Shown here piece by piece: positions 27,274 to 36,110 of a DNA stretch of 38,858 nt (position 1 is the first letter of the stretch; each line of letters starts with the position of its first letter). This DNA comes from Candidatus Marinamargulisbacteria bacterium (lineage in GTDB: Bacteria; Margulisbacteria; Marinamargulisbacteria; UBA817). Both the position numbers and the translations under genes were made by a program. The DNA lies in assembly GCA_023262965.1 (NCBI GenBank), contig JALQXX010000011.1:1-38858 (forward strand), written 5' to 3'. Under the pieces are notes generated by a model that saw only the letters and a list, made by a program, of their open reading frames with translations, was not told the origin of the DNA and ran no database searches.

Positions 27274-27528
27274 ATGGCAACCCCTGAAGATAAAAAACGT
27301 TGGCAGTCTGAAGCCGACCAACTCAAACGCGATTTGGATACCCGTCAAAGAGTGTATAAGCGACGCGAGGTACCCATTTCGTTTCCTAAAAAAAATCCCG
27401 TATCGGGGTCATCGCCCCCCTTTAGTAAATCGGGTAACGCCGGCGTGGATGCCCTGCTTCGACAGCAGATCCAATTTTGTACCCCCCCACCCCCTAACGC
27501 TTCCGAAGACGAATCGACTTCGGCGTAA
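27274..27528 (+). CDS. Small hypothetical protein, charged and proline-rich
   Basis: I do not recognise this 84-residue product. The first half is strongly charged and probably helical (KKRWQSEADQLKRDLDTRQR). The second half is Pro/Ser-rich and probably disordered, with one Cys. There is no signal peptide or membrane helix. Codon choice looks like that of the neighbours, which favours a real gene. Against it, the ATG follows the sucCD terminator by 4 bases and has no ribosome site or clear promoter. The last 35 bases overlap the convergent typA end. Without it, about 220 bases here would be empty. Confidence 0.45.
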   Translation: MATPEDKKRWQSEADQLKRDLDTRQRVYKRREVPISFPKKNPVSGSSPPFSKSGNAGVDALLRQQIQFCTPPPPNASEDESTSA

Positions 27529-29263
27529 TTTCGATTAGTTCATCGTCGTTAATAAACGACAAGCATTCTTCCAGGCTCATATGCGTGGGTGGGGTTAACA
27601 TGACATTATCATCGGATCCAGCCGCACGCATATTGGTGAGTTTTTTGGATTTGGCCACATTAACCACCATATCGTCATCGCGTGAATTGAGCCCAACAAT
27701 TTGCCCTTTATATACGGGGATACCCGGCCCCAAAAACAGCTCCGCACGTTCTTGTAGATTGGATAAGGCGTAGGCCACGGTGTCGCAGGTCTCTTTAGAA
27801 ACCAATACGCCCCGTTGACGGGATCGAATATCCCCTGAAAACGGTTGATAGCTATCAAATCGGGAATACAAGGTCCCCAACCCTTTGGTGAGCTTCATAA
27901 ACAAGGATTGATAGCCCAGTAACCCACGGGTGGGAATAGTGAAGGTATATTGAGTGAGATCACCGTCTTGAACCATATTGGTCATTTGACCTTTTCGTTC
28001 GGCCATGGATTCAATAATTTTACCACCCAAATCGGGGTTTACTGTAATGGTGACCACCTCATACGGCTCGTGACGCTTGCCGTCAATGGTTTGCATAATG
28101 ACCTTTGGACGACTGACCTGGCACTCATAGCCCTCACGACGCATTTTTTCAATTAAAATCGATAAATGCAGCTCACCACGACCCGATACCTTATACCCAA
28201 TACCGGTTTCGCTATCCACAACATTTAGGGCGATATCGGATAGGGTTTCTCGGAACAACCGTTCCCGCAATTGACGGGTGGTCACAAACTCCCCTTCTTT
28301 ACCGGCAAATGGGGAATCATTGGGTAAAAATTCCACCGAAATTGTGGGCGGATCAATTAAGGTCATGGGTAATGGCGTTGGATTGGCCGGGTCGACAATG
28401 GTTTCCCCAACCGTAATGTCTTGAATGCCCGCAATGACCACAATTTGACCCGCGGAGGCCTGATCCACTTCTTCAAAACCGTTGCCTTTAAAGACGTGCA
28501 CTTTTGAAATTCGACCGGGTCGACTGGGTGCATCCAGTCCCTGGCACACCCCTACCGGTTGATTGGTTTTTAGCGTGCCGCCGGTTAATTTACCAATAGC
28601 TGAACGCCCTAAAAACGGTGAGTAGGATAAGGTGGACACCAGCAGTTGCAAGGGCTCGGATGCCGAAAACGATGGTGCCGGTAACCGGTCAATGATGATA
28701 TCGTATAGGTCCTTCATGGAGTTGGTAACCGTGTCTGGTGATAGCGACGCCCAGCCGTTTTTAGCCGAGGCGTAGACCACCGAAAAATCGAGCATATCAT
28801 CGGGCGCATTTAACTGCACCATGACATCAAATACCTGGTCCAACACCCAATCCGGTCGCGCGGAGGGTTTATCGATTTTATTGATGATTACAATGACGGG
28901 AATGTGCTGTGCAATGGCTTTTTTTAACACAAAATAGGACTGGGGCATGGGGCCTTCTTGTGCATCCACCAAAAAAAGTGCGCCGTCAGCCATTTTGAGG
29001 ACCCGCTCCACTTCCCCACCAAAATCCGCGTGCCCGGGCGTATCAATAATGTTAATATGGGTATTGTTGTATACAAAGGCCCCGTTTTTTGCTTGTATCG
29101 TAATGCCCCGCTCTTTTTCCAAGTCCATGGAATCCATTAATCGTTCGTCGACATGTTGATTATCGCGGAATAAACCACTTTGTTTAAATAATTGATCCAC
29201 CAGTGTGGTTTTTCCGTGGTCAACGTGTGCAATAATCGCAACATTTCGAATAGCGTTTGTCAT
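27494..29263 (-). CDS. typA: GTP-binding protein TypA/BipA
   Basis: TypA is a translational GTPase that acts on the ribosome in large-subunit assembly and stress adaptation. The 589-residue protein has G1 AHVDHGKTTLVDQL near 12-25, switch II with DTPGHADFGGEVERVL, NKIDKPSARPDW, EF-G-like domains III and V, and a C-terminal domain with LTNMRAAGSDDNVMLTPP, the last being diagnostic for TypA over LepA. The start codon is 6 bases from an extended -10 box and has no ribosome site. pyrC lies 39 bases upstream on the same strand, but typA has its own promoter. Confidence 0.97.
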   Translation of the reverse strand: MTNAIRNVAIIAHVDHGKTTLVDQLFKQSGLFRDNQHVDERLMDSMDLEKERGITIQAKNGAFVYNNTHINIIDTPGHADFGGEVERVLKMADGALFLVDAQEGPMPQSYFVLKKAIAQHIPVIVIINKIDKPSARPDWVLDQVFDVMVQLNAPDDMLDFSVVYASAKNGWASLSPDTVTNSMKDLYDIIIDRLPAPSFSASEPLQLLVSTLSYSPFLGRSAIGKLTGGTLKTNQPVGVCQGLDAPSRPGRISKVHVFKGNGFEEVDQASAGQIVVIAGIQDITVGETIVDPANPTPLPMTLIDPPTISVEFLPNDSPFAGKEGEFVTTRQLRERLFRETLSDIALNVVDSETGIGYKVSGRGELHLSILIEKMRREGYECQVSRPKVIMQTIDGKRHEPYEVVTITVNPDLGGKIIESMAERKGQMTNMVQDGDLTQYTFTIPTRGLLGYQSLFMKLTKGLGTLYSRFDSYQPFSGDIRSRQRGVLVSKETCDTVAYALSNLQERAELFLGPGIPVYKGQIVGLNSRDDDMVVNVAKSKKLTNMRAAGSDDNVMLTPPTHMSLEECLSFINDDELIEITPKSIRLRKR

Positions 29264-29269
29264 AAAATA

Positions 29270-29298
29270 ACAGTAGCAACAATACCTTACTTTAGCAA
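29270..29298 (-). promoter_or_regulatory. typA promoter, predicting a leaderless mRNA
   Basis: The minus strand shows TTGCTA (29293-29298), a 17-base spacer that ends in TGC, and TACTGT (29270-29275). The TGn just before the -10 makes it an extended -10 promoter. Only 6 bases separate it from the typA ATG. Confidence 0.6.
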
Positions 29299-29302
29299 GA
29301 TC

Positions 29303-30655
29303 TTACCCAAGATTGCCAGAATGAACCGTTACCGGCATGGCATTGGTGGGATGCCAAAAAAATCCCCCCTCGCGATACACCTGCTGCCCATTAACAAAGG
29401 TCATAATGGGGCGGCCTTTTAGTTTCATGCCATCAAAGGCCGTCCACCCGCAGTGACTTATGGTGCTGGCATTGGTGATTGTCATGGCCCCCTGCAGATC
29501 CACAACCGCCAGATCGGCATAATACCCCTCGATTAATTGTCCCCGATCGGGAATCCCAAATAACCGCTGCGGGGCCGCACTTAACCATCGACTAACATCC
29601 GTTAATGTGGCGCGTTGATTATGATAATATTGCAATGTGAGTGGTAACAGGGTTTCGACGCCCGGCATCCCCGATGGGGCCTGTCCAAATGGCTGGGATT
29701 TTTTTGACAAACTATGCGGGGCATGATCCGTTACAATCGCAGCAATCAGGCCCTGTTTTAGGCCGTACCACAATCGATCCGCATGGTAATCCGTACGTAA
29801 TGGGGGGTTGATTTGGGCGAATGTACCCAATCGCTCGTAGACGCCTGGGGCACGTAATAGCAGGTGTTGAATGCAGACCTCTGTGGTGATGTAGGGCGGT
29901 AGATCCTGCGCCATGAGCCAATCCACTTCATCTGCCGTGGTGAGATGCAAAATATGCAGCCGCCGTTGATACCTTTTGGCCAAGGCAACGGCCCGTTTGG
30001 TGCAGGCTAAGGCGGCTTCGGGACTGCGAATCGCCATGTGATCCGCTGGATTGCGTGACCCGGCATACCGCTGCTTATTGGCTTGCACAATGGATTCATC
30101 TTCCGAGTGAATGACGATGGGTTTGTTGGCGTGTTTGAACAAGCGATGCAGCGTTTCATCATCGTCTACCAGCATATTGCCTGTTGAGGACCCCATGAAT
30201 ACTTTGATCCCGGGGCAATTGGTGGCTTTTAGTAAGTCATCCAAGTTATCATGGGTAGCCCCTATGTAAAAATTGTAATTCGCCCAGGATGTTTGATGCG
30301 CACGGGTGTGCTTATCCTCTAAATCGGCGACCGTGATTGTGGGCGGATTGGTGTTGGGCATGTCAAAAAATGCCGTCACCCCACCCGATACCGCTGCTTT
30401 GGAGCCGCTGGCAATGCTCTCGGCGTCCATGGGACCCGGCTCTCTAAAATGCACGTGCGTGTCGATGCACCCGGCAAAAACCGTTAAGCCTTTCTCGGCA
30501 ATGACCACCTCGGCACCCTCGGCGATGTGCGGGGCGATTTTTTGGATGCGGCCCTTGTGAATGCGTATGTCACCCTCCCGGACACCCTGCGGCAAAACCA
30601 ATTGCGCATTTTTGATTACATACGATTCGACCATAGCCGTATTATGCGGGATCAT
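29303..30655 (-). CDS. pyrC: Dihydroorotase (class I)
   Basis: Dihydroorotase closes carbamoyl-aspartate to dihydroorotate in pyrimidine synthesis. The 450-residue metal-dependent amidohydrolase shows DTHVHFREPG, the carboxylated Lys region CPGIKVFMGSSTG, metal histidines in PIVIHSEDES and LHILHLTTADE, and catalytic Asp in VTDHAPHS. I chose ATG 30655, which overlaps the previous stop as ATGA. ATG 30634 (MVESYVIKNAQLVLPQG) is the more family-like alternative and removes 7 residues. A longer frame to 30793 overlaps the upstream gene and is not used. Allantoinase or hydantoinase is less likely. Confidence 0.92.
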   Translation of the reverse strand: MIPHNTAMVESYVIKNAQLVLPQGVREGDIRIHKGRIQKIAPHIAEGAEVVIAEKGLTVFAGCIDTHVHFREPGPMDAESIASGSKAAVSGGVTAFFDMPNTNPPTITVADLEDKHTRAHQTSWANYNFYIGATHDNLDDLLKATNCPGIKVFMGSSTGNMLVDDDETLHRLFKHANKPIVIHSEDESIVQANKQRYAGSRNPADHMAIRSPEAALACTKRAVALAKRYQRRLHILHLTTADEVDWLMAQDLPPYITTEVCIQHLLLRAPGVYERLGTFAQINPPLRTDYHADRLWYGLKQGLIAAIVTDHAPHSLSKKSQPFGQAPSGMPGVETLLPLTLQYYHNQRATLTDVSRWLSAAPQRLFGIPDRGQLIEGYYADLAVVDLQGAMTITNASTISHCGWTAFDGMKLKGRPIMTFVNGQQVYREGGFFWHPTNAMPVTVHSGNLG

Positions 30656-31374
30656 AGCGGGGATGGCAATCCCGATATCCGATTCATAAATACCGCCTGC
30701 AATGACTGCCATTGATGCCCCCCTACCGGTAAATCCCCCAATTCGTAGGGGCCAAATTGAATCCGCTTTAATCGGGCAACCTGCGTTCGACACGATTCAA
30801 CCATGCGACGAATTTGGCGATTTTTACCCTCTATTAATGTAAAACGGTAGGTCGTTGAATCGGTTTTTTGAATGGTGCAGGGCTGTGTCCAGCCATCCGA
30901 AAGGCGCACACCCGCCATCAGCCGTTTGATATCCGCAGGGGTTAATGGGCGCTTGGTCTGAACCATATACACCCGCTCGTGGCGATCCCCAGCATTTAAA
31001 AAGCCATTGGCAAAGACACCGTCGTTGGTAAATAGAATAAGCCCTTCGGAGTCCTTGTCCAACCGCCCAATGGATGAATATGTGGCGAATGATGGGGGTA
31101 AAATGTCGCGCACTTCGGTGTCTTTAGGATGCTGTTTGTTGTTGGTCCATACCCCACGGGGTTTATGGATTAATACGTACCCCAGGGAATGGGCGTAATC
31201 CGTAATGGCCTCTGTAAAGGTGATGCAATCCACTGCGGGATCAATCCTATGTAAGGAATCATGAATCACCACACCATTCACCCGAACATAGCCCTGTTTA
31301 ATCATGGCATCGGCCCCACGACGTGAAAAAATGCCCGCTTTTGCCAAATGATGCTGAAGCTTTAGCGCCGTCAC
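30652..31374 (-). CDS. Pseudouridine synthase, RsuA/RluB/RluF family
   Basis: This enzyme converts a uridine in ribosomal RNA to pseudouridine. The 240-residue protein starts with an S4 RNA-binding domain (LQHHLAKAGIFSRRGADAMI, YVRVNG). The catalytic domain has the nucleophilic Asp in IGRLDKDSEGLILFTND and the conserved LIEGKNRQIRRM with RIQFGPYELGDLPVG. Which member (RsuA for 16S, RluB, E or F for 23S) cannot be fixed from the sequence alone. It overlaps purD and pyrC by 4 bases on each side, so the three form one operon. Confidence 0.9.
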   Translation of the reverse strand: MTALKLQHHLAKAGIFSRRGADAMIKQGYVRVNGVVIHDSLHRIDPAVDCITFTEAITDYAHSLGYVLIHKPRGVWTNNKQHPKDTEVRDILPPSFATYSSIGRLDKDSEGLILFTNDGVFANGFLNAGDRHERVYMVQTKRPLTPADIKRLMAGVRLSDGWTQPCTIQKTDSTTYRFTLIEGKNRQIRRMVESCRTQVARLKRIQFGPYELGDLPVGGHQWQSLQAVFMNRISGLPSPL

Positions 31375-32657
31375 GGCATGGTTGCGGCCAACCCCTTTTG
31401 ACCGATATCCCTGCGGTAGTATGCGCCCGAAAATGACACGCGCTTGACCCGATTGTACACACTCGTAATAGCCGATTGTAGCGTGTCACCTTGCGCACAT
31501 ACCGATAATACACGCCCTCCGTTGGTGTGATATGTCCCCGATTCGGATAGCGATGTGCCGGAATGAAAAATAAATGAGGTGTCGTCAGCGGCATCGTTTA
31601 AGCCTTGGATAGCATCTCCCGTTGCGTATGCCCCCGGGTACCCCGCTGAAGCCATAACCACACAAGCGCGGGCCTGATCATCCCATTCCACTGGACAGTC
31701 GGCCAATCGCCCTTGAATTATGGCTTGGCAAATCGTGATCAAATCGGTTTGAAGCGCCGGTAATACAACCTGTGTTTCGGGATCGCCAAACCGTACATTA
31801 AACTCCACCACATACGGATTTCCTGCCCGATCAATCATTAATCCCGCATACAAAATACCTTTGTAGACAATGCCGTCTCGCCGAAACCCCTCGATTAATG
31901 GTGTGAAAATGCGCGTCATAATGGCCTCATGCACCGCGGGGGTGACAATCGGTGCCGGGGCATACGCACCCATTCCCCCTGTATTTGGTCCGGTATCGCC
32001 ATCATAAATGGCTTTGTGATCTTGTGCGGCAATCATTGGCTTTAGGGTAACTCCATCGGTAAATGCCAGCAATGAGGCTTCTTCCCCTTCTAAAAAATCC
32101 TCAATAACCACACGATGACCCGCTCCCGAAAATACCTTATCAATAAAACACGCTTGTAATGCGGCCTGTGCATCCGATAGGGTTTGGGCAACCGTAACCC
32201 CCTTACCTGCCGCCAATCCATCGGCTTTTATAACAATTGGGAATTGATTTTTTTGCTGAATGTATGCCAACGCACTGGTGTAATCCTCACATACCCGATA
32301 ATCCGCGGTGGGAATACCATACGCCGCGTATTTTTGTTTGGCCCAGGCCTTGGAGCTTTCCAATTGGGCTGCCTCGCGGGATGGTCCTATAATGGCCAAT
32401 CCTTTCGCATGAAATGCGTCGACAATGCCCAGTGCCAGTGGCTGTTCGGGGCCTACGAAGGTGATGTCAATCGCATGTGTGTGTGCAAATTCGAGCAATG
32501 CCGCGATATTATCCGCTGCGATGGGCACGTTTTGAGCACACTGGAACGTGCCCGGGTTTCCGGGGGCGACGTATAATTGGGTCAATTGCGGCGACTTGGC
32601 GAAGGTGTACGCCAGCGCATGCTCACGACCACCCGATCCGATAATCAGTATGTTCAT
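31371..32657 (-). CDS. purD: Phosphoribosylamine-glycine ligase
   Basis: PurD joins glycine to 5-phosphoribosylamine in purine synthesis. The 428-residue length is standard. The N-terminus MNILIIGSGGREHALAYTF is diagnostic, followed by FVGPEQPLALGIVD and the ATP-grasp domain with VIKADGLAAGKGVTVA, DGDTGPNTGGMGAYAP and VEFNVRFGDPETQ. The ATG lies 7 bases from a -10 box with no ribosome site, under a strong promoter (32665-32694). It is first in purD-(rsuA/rluB-like)-pyrC. Confidence 0.97.
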   Translation of the reverse strand: MNILIIGSGGREHALAYTFAKSPQLTQLYVAPGNPGTFQCAQNVPIAADNIAALLEFAHTHAIDITFVGPEQPLALGIVDAFHAKGLAIIGPSREAAQLESSKAWAKQKYAAYGIPTADYRVCEDYTSALAYIQQKNQFPIVIKADGLAAGKGVTVAQTLSDAQAALQACFIDKVFSGAGHRVVIEDFLEGEEASLLAFTDGVTLKPMIAAQDHKAIYDGDTGPNTGGMGAYAPAPIVTPAVHEAIMTRIFTPLIEGFRRDGIVYKGILYAGLMIDRAGNPYVVEFNVRFGDPETQVVLPALQTDLITICQAIIQGRLADCPVEWDDQARACVVMASAGYPGAYATGDAIQGLNDAADDTSFIFHSGTSLSESGTYHTNGGRVLSVCAQGDTLQSAITSVYNRVKRVSFSGAYYRRDIGQKGLAATMP

Positions 32658-32664
32658 GCTGTTT

Positions 32665-32694
32665 ATAATCGCGTGTTCAATAAATGCCTGTCAA
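32665..32694 (-). promoter_or_regulatory. purD promoter, predicting a leaderless mRNA
   Basis: The minus strand shows a perfect TTGACA (32689-32694), an 18-base spacer, and GATTAT (32665-32670). Transcription would start at about the first base of the ATG (32657). No purine operator is recognised. Confidence 0.65.
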
Positions 32695-32830
32695 CCCTTT
32701 TCGCCCTCGATTATGGCTTGATTTTTTGGATTATCTGTTGCAATGTTTTTAAATGCCTTGGTAGCGCAATTTTTTTGTATCACAAGATTTTTTTATGTAT
32801 CAATCCGTATCCCCCGCCCCCCTCCACCTA

Positions 32831-32859
32831 TTGCGCTCGTTACCAATCTCCCATACACT
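32831..32859 (+). promoter_or_regulatory. Promoter of the ABC exporter, predicting a leaderless GTG start
   Basis: TTGCGC (32831-32836) and TACACT (32854-32859) have a 17-base spacer. The -10 ends 8 bases before the chosen GTG. It is a weaker match than the others, but at the same distance from a start codon. Confidence 0.4.
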
Positions 32860-32867
32860 ACATTATT

Positions 32868-34613
32868 GTGAAGTCAAAAACAATTTGGTCATCGCTTGCA
32901 TTCATATTACCCTATATTTATCCATACCGACTAAGCGTTGCGGCTTCTTTAGCTTGTGCCGTTATATATGCCACGTCAAATGTCTACATCATGCCCCTAA
33001 TACAGGATATTTACAGAGAAATATCCCATCAAAACATTAGTTATTTTACAAATCATATTATTAACGCCTCTCTGCTGTTTGCCATTCGTTTGAGCAGTAA
33101 GCATTTGCAATTGTTTATAATGGAAAAAGCATCGTACAAGATTATGCTGGATATTCGACTGGCCATGTACACCATTATGCACTACCTCCCCACACATCAG
33201 TACACCGAACAAAAACACGGTGATATTACATCCCGTATTTTAAACGATACCGACAAACTCCGAACGGTTATATGTTTAAATTTTGATAGTTTTATTCCAA
33301 ATGTACTGACATTTATTGGTACTATAGGGTATCTATTTTATTTGAGCTGGCAATTAACCGTGGTGGGTTTGATTGGGATTCCCGTGTTTATTATTACATT
33401 GAATTATTTTTCAAAACGATTGCGAAAAGTGAGCAAACAACTCCAAAAAAACACCGCTTATTTAACCCAAATGATTCAAGAATCCCTTCTGAATATGCCC
33501 ATTATTAAAATCTACACATCTGAGAATAGCAATATTAGCCGATTTAATCAGATTCAACATCGGTATCTAACCGGGTATTTAAAAGAAATTAAAATTAAAA
33601 TTAAGCGGGAGCAAATTGAAGCCTATAGTCAGTATATTTTATTTTTGATGATTATTTGGTTGGGTGGGTATCTATCCTTTAAGGGCTACCTTCCCAAACA
33701 TCAACTTATTGCGTACTTTTCGGGGGTTATTTTATTGGTCGACCCTGTTGTTATACTCAGTAAAGTGTATGCAGCCACGTTCCAAGTAACCGCTTCTATT
33801 GACCGTATCCGGGATATTCTTCGTCAGCCCATGCCCTTGGATATTCCAACAAACACCCAATTTTCGGTCGACTCTATTTGTTTAAATGATGTATCGTTTC
33901 GATACCCCAAAACAAAAACCTCGGTATTATCGAATGTGACATTCTCGCTAAATAAAGGGGATTGCATCGGGCTGGTAGGGCCTTCCGGAGCAGGAAAATC
34001 CACGTTAATTTACTTATTATGTAAGTTTTTTGAGCCAACAGGTGGCGAAATTACCATCGATGGTATCCCCATTCAGGCCATTTCTACCGAGCAACTGCGT
34101 CGGTCGATTGCTTATGTGCCTCAGGAATCATTGCTGTTTCGGGGCACTATTTTGGATAATTGTCGCATGGGAAATCCAGATGCATCCATTGACGATGTGG
34201 TTCATGCCTTGACATTGGCCAATGCCTGGGAGTTTGTCCGCGACTTACCCCACCAATTAATGACCAAAATTGGCACTCAAGGATTGCGTTTGTCGGGTGG
34301 ACAGCGTCAACGGTTATCGATTGCACGGGCCATTGTGAGAAAACCCCGATTATTGATTTTGGACGAAGCCACATCGGCCTTGGATGCCAATTCGGAAGAA
34401 AAGGTTCAAGAAGCCATCCATGCCCTAACGGGCACTTTTACAATGCTGGTTATTTCGCATCGATTGTCTACATTAAAAAATGCGACTCGTATTGTGGTGC
34501 TATCCCAGGGTACGGTACATAATATTGGCACCCACAACACCCTCATTGATACCTGTCCCTTATATCGTGATTTTGTTCACAAGCAGTCCATACTGTCGCC
34601 GAAATCTCAATAA
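32868..34613 (+). CDS. ABC exporter, MsbA-like half-transporter (TMD-NBD)
   Basis: The 581-residue protein fuses a six-helix type-I exporter domain (about 1-315) with an ATPase domain. The NBD has Walker A GLVGPSGAGKSTLIYLL, Q-loop AYVPQES, signature LSGGQRQRLSIARAI, Walker B LLILDEATSALD and H-loop VISHRLSTL. A homodimer in the inner membrane is expected. Lipid A core/lipid, peptide or drug export cannot be distinguished. The GTG at 32868 gives a normal length and places the first membrane helix correctly; an open frame to 32577 would run into the start of purD on the other strand. The 3' end overlaps the next, convergent gene by 7 bases. Confidence 0.93.
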   Translation: MKSKTIWSSLAFILPYIYPYRLSVAASLACAVIYATSNVYIMPLIQDIYREISHQNISYFTNHIINASLLFAIRLSSKHLQLFIMEKASYKIMLDIRLAMYTIMHYLPTHQYTEQKHGDITSRILNDTDKLRTVICLNFDSFIPNVLTFIGTIGYLFYLSWQLTVVGLIGIPVFIITLNYFSKRLRKVSKQLQKNTAYLTQMIQESLLNMPIIKIYTSENSNISRFNQIQHRYLTGYLKEIKIKIKREQIEAYSQYILFLMIIWLGGYLSFKGYLPKHQLIAYFSGVILLVDPVVILSKVYAATFQVTASIDRIRDILRQPMPLDIPTNTQFSVDSICLNDVSFRYPKTKTSVLSNVTFSLNKGDCIGLVGPSGAGKSTLIYLLCKFFEPTGGEITIDGIPIQAISTEQLRRSIAYVPQESLLFRGTILDNCRMGNPDASIDDVVHALTLANAWEFVRDLPHQLMTKIGTQGLRLSGGQRQRLSIARAIVRKPRLLILDEATSALDANSEEKVQEAIHALTGTFTMLVISHRLSTLKNATRIVVLSQGTVHNIGTHNTLIDTCPLYRDFVHKQSILSPKSQ

Positions 34614-35227
34614 ATCCACCCCATATACCAGACCATTATCCCATCCGTTGCCATCGTCGCAATCACGGTGCCAAGGGCTAAAAAGGGAATAAACGGCAGC
34701 GTGGACTGACGTGTTAATCGGCGCACCATGAGTAACAGAAGCCCCAAAACCCCCGACAGAATAACTGCGGTATACATGGCTACAATGGCCGATGCGCCAT
34801 TCAATACCAGTAACATCAAGGCAATAACCCATATATCTGCCCCACCAAAGGCGTGCCGACCGTACACCCGGAACAACCCCCACTTGAGTCCCAAAAGCCC
34901 CAGGATAATCAGCGTCACCACCCCGAGTTTCAGCCAAACCACTGACCATACTATAGCCCATAAAGCGGCAGCTGTAAGCCCCCATAAGTCCACCACCCGA
35001 ATGGACTGGCGATGACTATCCGCTAAGGCAATCACTAAAAGACTCAGTAAAAACGGCCCTATACGTGGCGCATCGCCATACTGCCACAACAGCCCCATGG
35101 TCAAAAGCCCCGTAACCCCATACCCCCACTGCCATAGCCGCACTCGCGCATGCAGATCATCCAACGCGTATGGAAGCCACACAAAGCCCCCTAAAAACCA
35201 TGCCGCGGTCACCCCCCAGATTCCCAT
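34607..35227 (-). CDS. A24-family prepilin peptidase, lacking the methyltransferase domain
   Basis: Membrane aspartate proteases of this family cut the leader of type IV pilin-like proteins on the cytoplasmic side. The roughly 206-residue protein is nearly all hydrophobic, with about six to seven membrane helices. The two catalytic aspartates appear in VIALADSHRQSI and FGGADIWVIAL (the GxGD motif is GGAD here). LPFIPFLALG matches the conserved PFGPFLALG end. The N-terminal cysteine-rich methyltransferase domain of PilD is absent, as in CpaA/TadV-type enzymes. No pilin gene is in the window. ATG 35227 follows the folD stop by one base; GTG 35245 is an alternative. It is in the dut-folD transcript. 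Confidence 0.85.
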   Translation of the reverse strand: MGIWGVTAAWFLGGFVWLPYALDDLHARVRLWQWGYGVTGLLTMGLLWQYGDAPRIGPFLLSLLVIALADSHRQSIRVVDLWGLTAAALWAIVWSVVWLKLGVVTLIILGLLGLKWGLFRVYGRHAFGGADIWVIALMLLVLNGASAIVAMYTAVILSGVLGLLLLMVRRLTRQSTLPFIPFLALGTVIATMATDGIMVWYMGWIY

Positions 35228-35228
35228 A

Positions 35229-36110
35229 CTAACGGGATTGAGCACGCAATCGACGGTACGCGGTTACCGTATTGGTCATTAACATTGCAATGGTCATGGG
35301 CCCCACCCCACCCGGCACCGGTGTAATGGCGGATGATTTGGGCGCAACGCCGTCAAAATCCACATCCCCAACCAAGCGATACCCCTTGGGGCTTGATTTG
35401 TCGACGATTCGATTAATGCCCACATCAATAACCACCGCACCATCGGCAACCATATCGGCTGTAACAAAACCCGGGCGACCAATGGCCGCAATGACGATAT
35501 CGGCAGACCGGGTAATGGCCGCCAAATTATGCGTACGAGAATGGCATAGGGTTACGGTTGCATTAGCATTCGGGGTATTTTGAACCAAAATGGCCGCCAT
35601 GGGCTTGCCAACAATGACACTGCGCCCAATAATGACGACGTGTTTGCCCACCGTATCAATGGCGTATTCCTTGAGCAGCTCGGCGACACCATACGGCGTA
35701 CAGGGCTTTAGCGAATCCCGCCCAATCAGCAAATTGCCCATATTCACCGGATGAAGGCCATCCACATCTTTATACGGATCAATTCGATCCACAATCACCA
35801 ACGGATCCATGTGATCCGGCAAGGGCATTTGTACCAAAATGCCATGCACATCCGATCGATCATTTAAGGTATCAATTAACGCAATGACATCCGCTTGAGG
35901 GGACTCCGCCGAAAATGTAAATTCAAATGACCGAATACCAATTGCCGCGCAGGCCTTTTTTTTCATGCCCACGTAGGCCTGCGATGCCGGATTATCCCCC
36001 ACCAACACAACAGCCAATCCCGGCGGCGAATCACAGGTGGCAACATCCGCCGTTAATTGGTCTAAAATACGGGCTTTTAAGGCATTACCTTCGATATGTA
36101 CGGGCATCAT
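35229..36110 (-). CDS. folD: Bifunctional methylene-THF dehydrogenase / methenyl-THF cyclohydrolase
   Basis: FolD interconverts one-carbon folates with NADP. The 293-residue protein has the catalytic lysine region NPASQAYVGMKKKAC, the segment DVHGILVQMPLP, PCTPYGVAELL, the Rossmann motif VIIGRSVIVGKPMA, and the C-terminal DVDFDGV and TPVPGGVGPMTIAML. It overlaps the upstream dUTPase gene by 4 bases (ATGA), linking thymidylate-related nucleotide hygiene with one-carbon supply. Confidence 0.97.
   Translation of the reverse strand: MMPVHIEGNALKARILDQLTADVATCDSPPGLAVVLVGDNPASQAYVGMKKKACAAIGIRSFEFTFSAESPQADVIALIDTLNDRSDVHGILVQMPLPDHMDPLVIVDRIDPYKDVDGLHPVNMGNLLIGRDSLKPCTPYGVAELLKEYAIDTVGKHVVIIGRSVIVGKPMAAILVQNTPNANATVTLCHSRTHNLAAITRSADIVIAAIGRPGFVTADMVADGAVVIDVGINRIVDKSSPKGYRLVGDVDFDGVAPKSSAITPVPGGVGPMTIAMLMTNTVTAYRRLRAQSR

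Noticed and set aside
30656-30793. Longer pyrC start inside the pseudouridine synthase gene
   Set aside because: The added residues do not fit dihydroorotase, and the ATGA junction at 30652-30655 explains the start better.
32577-32867. N-terminal extension of the ABC exporter frame into the purD start
   Set aside because: It would overlap the divergent purD start and its promoter and add about 97 non-family residues. The GTG at 32868 gives a normal exporter length.
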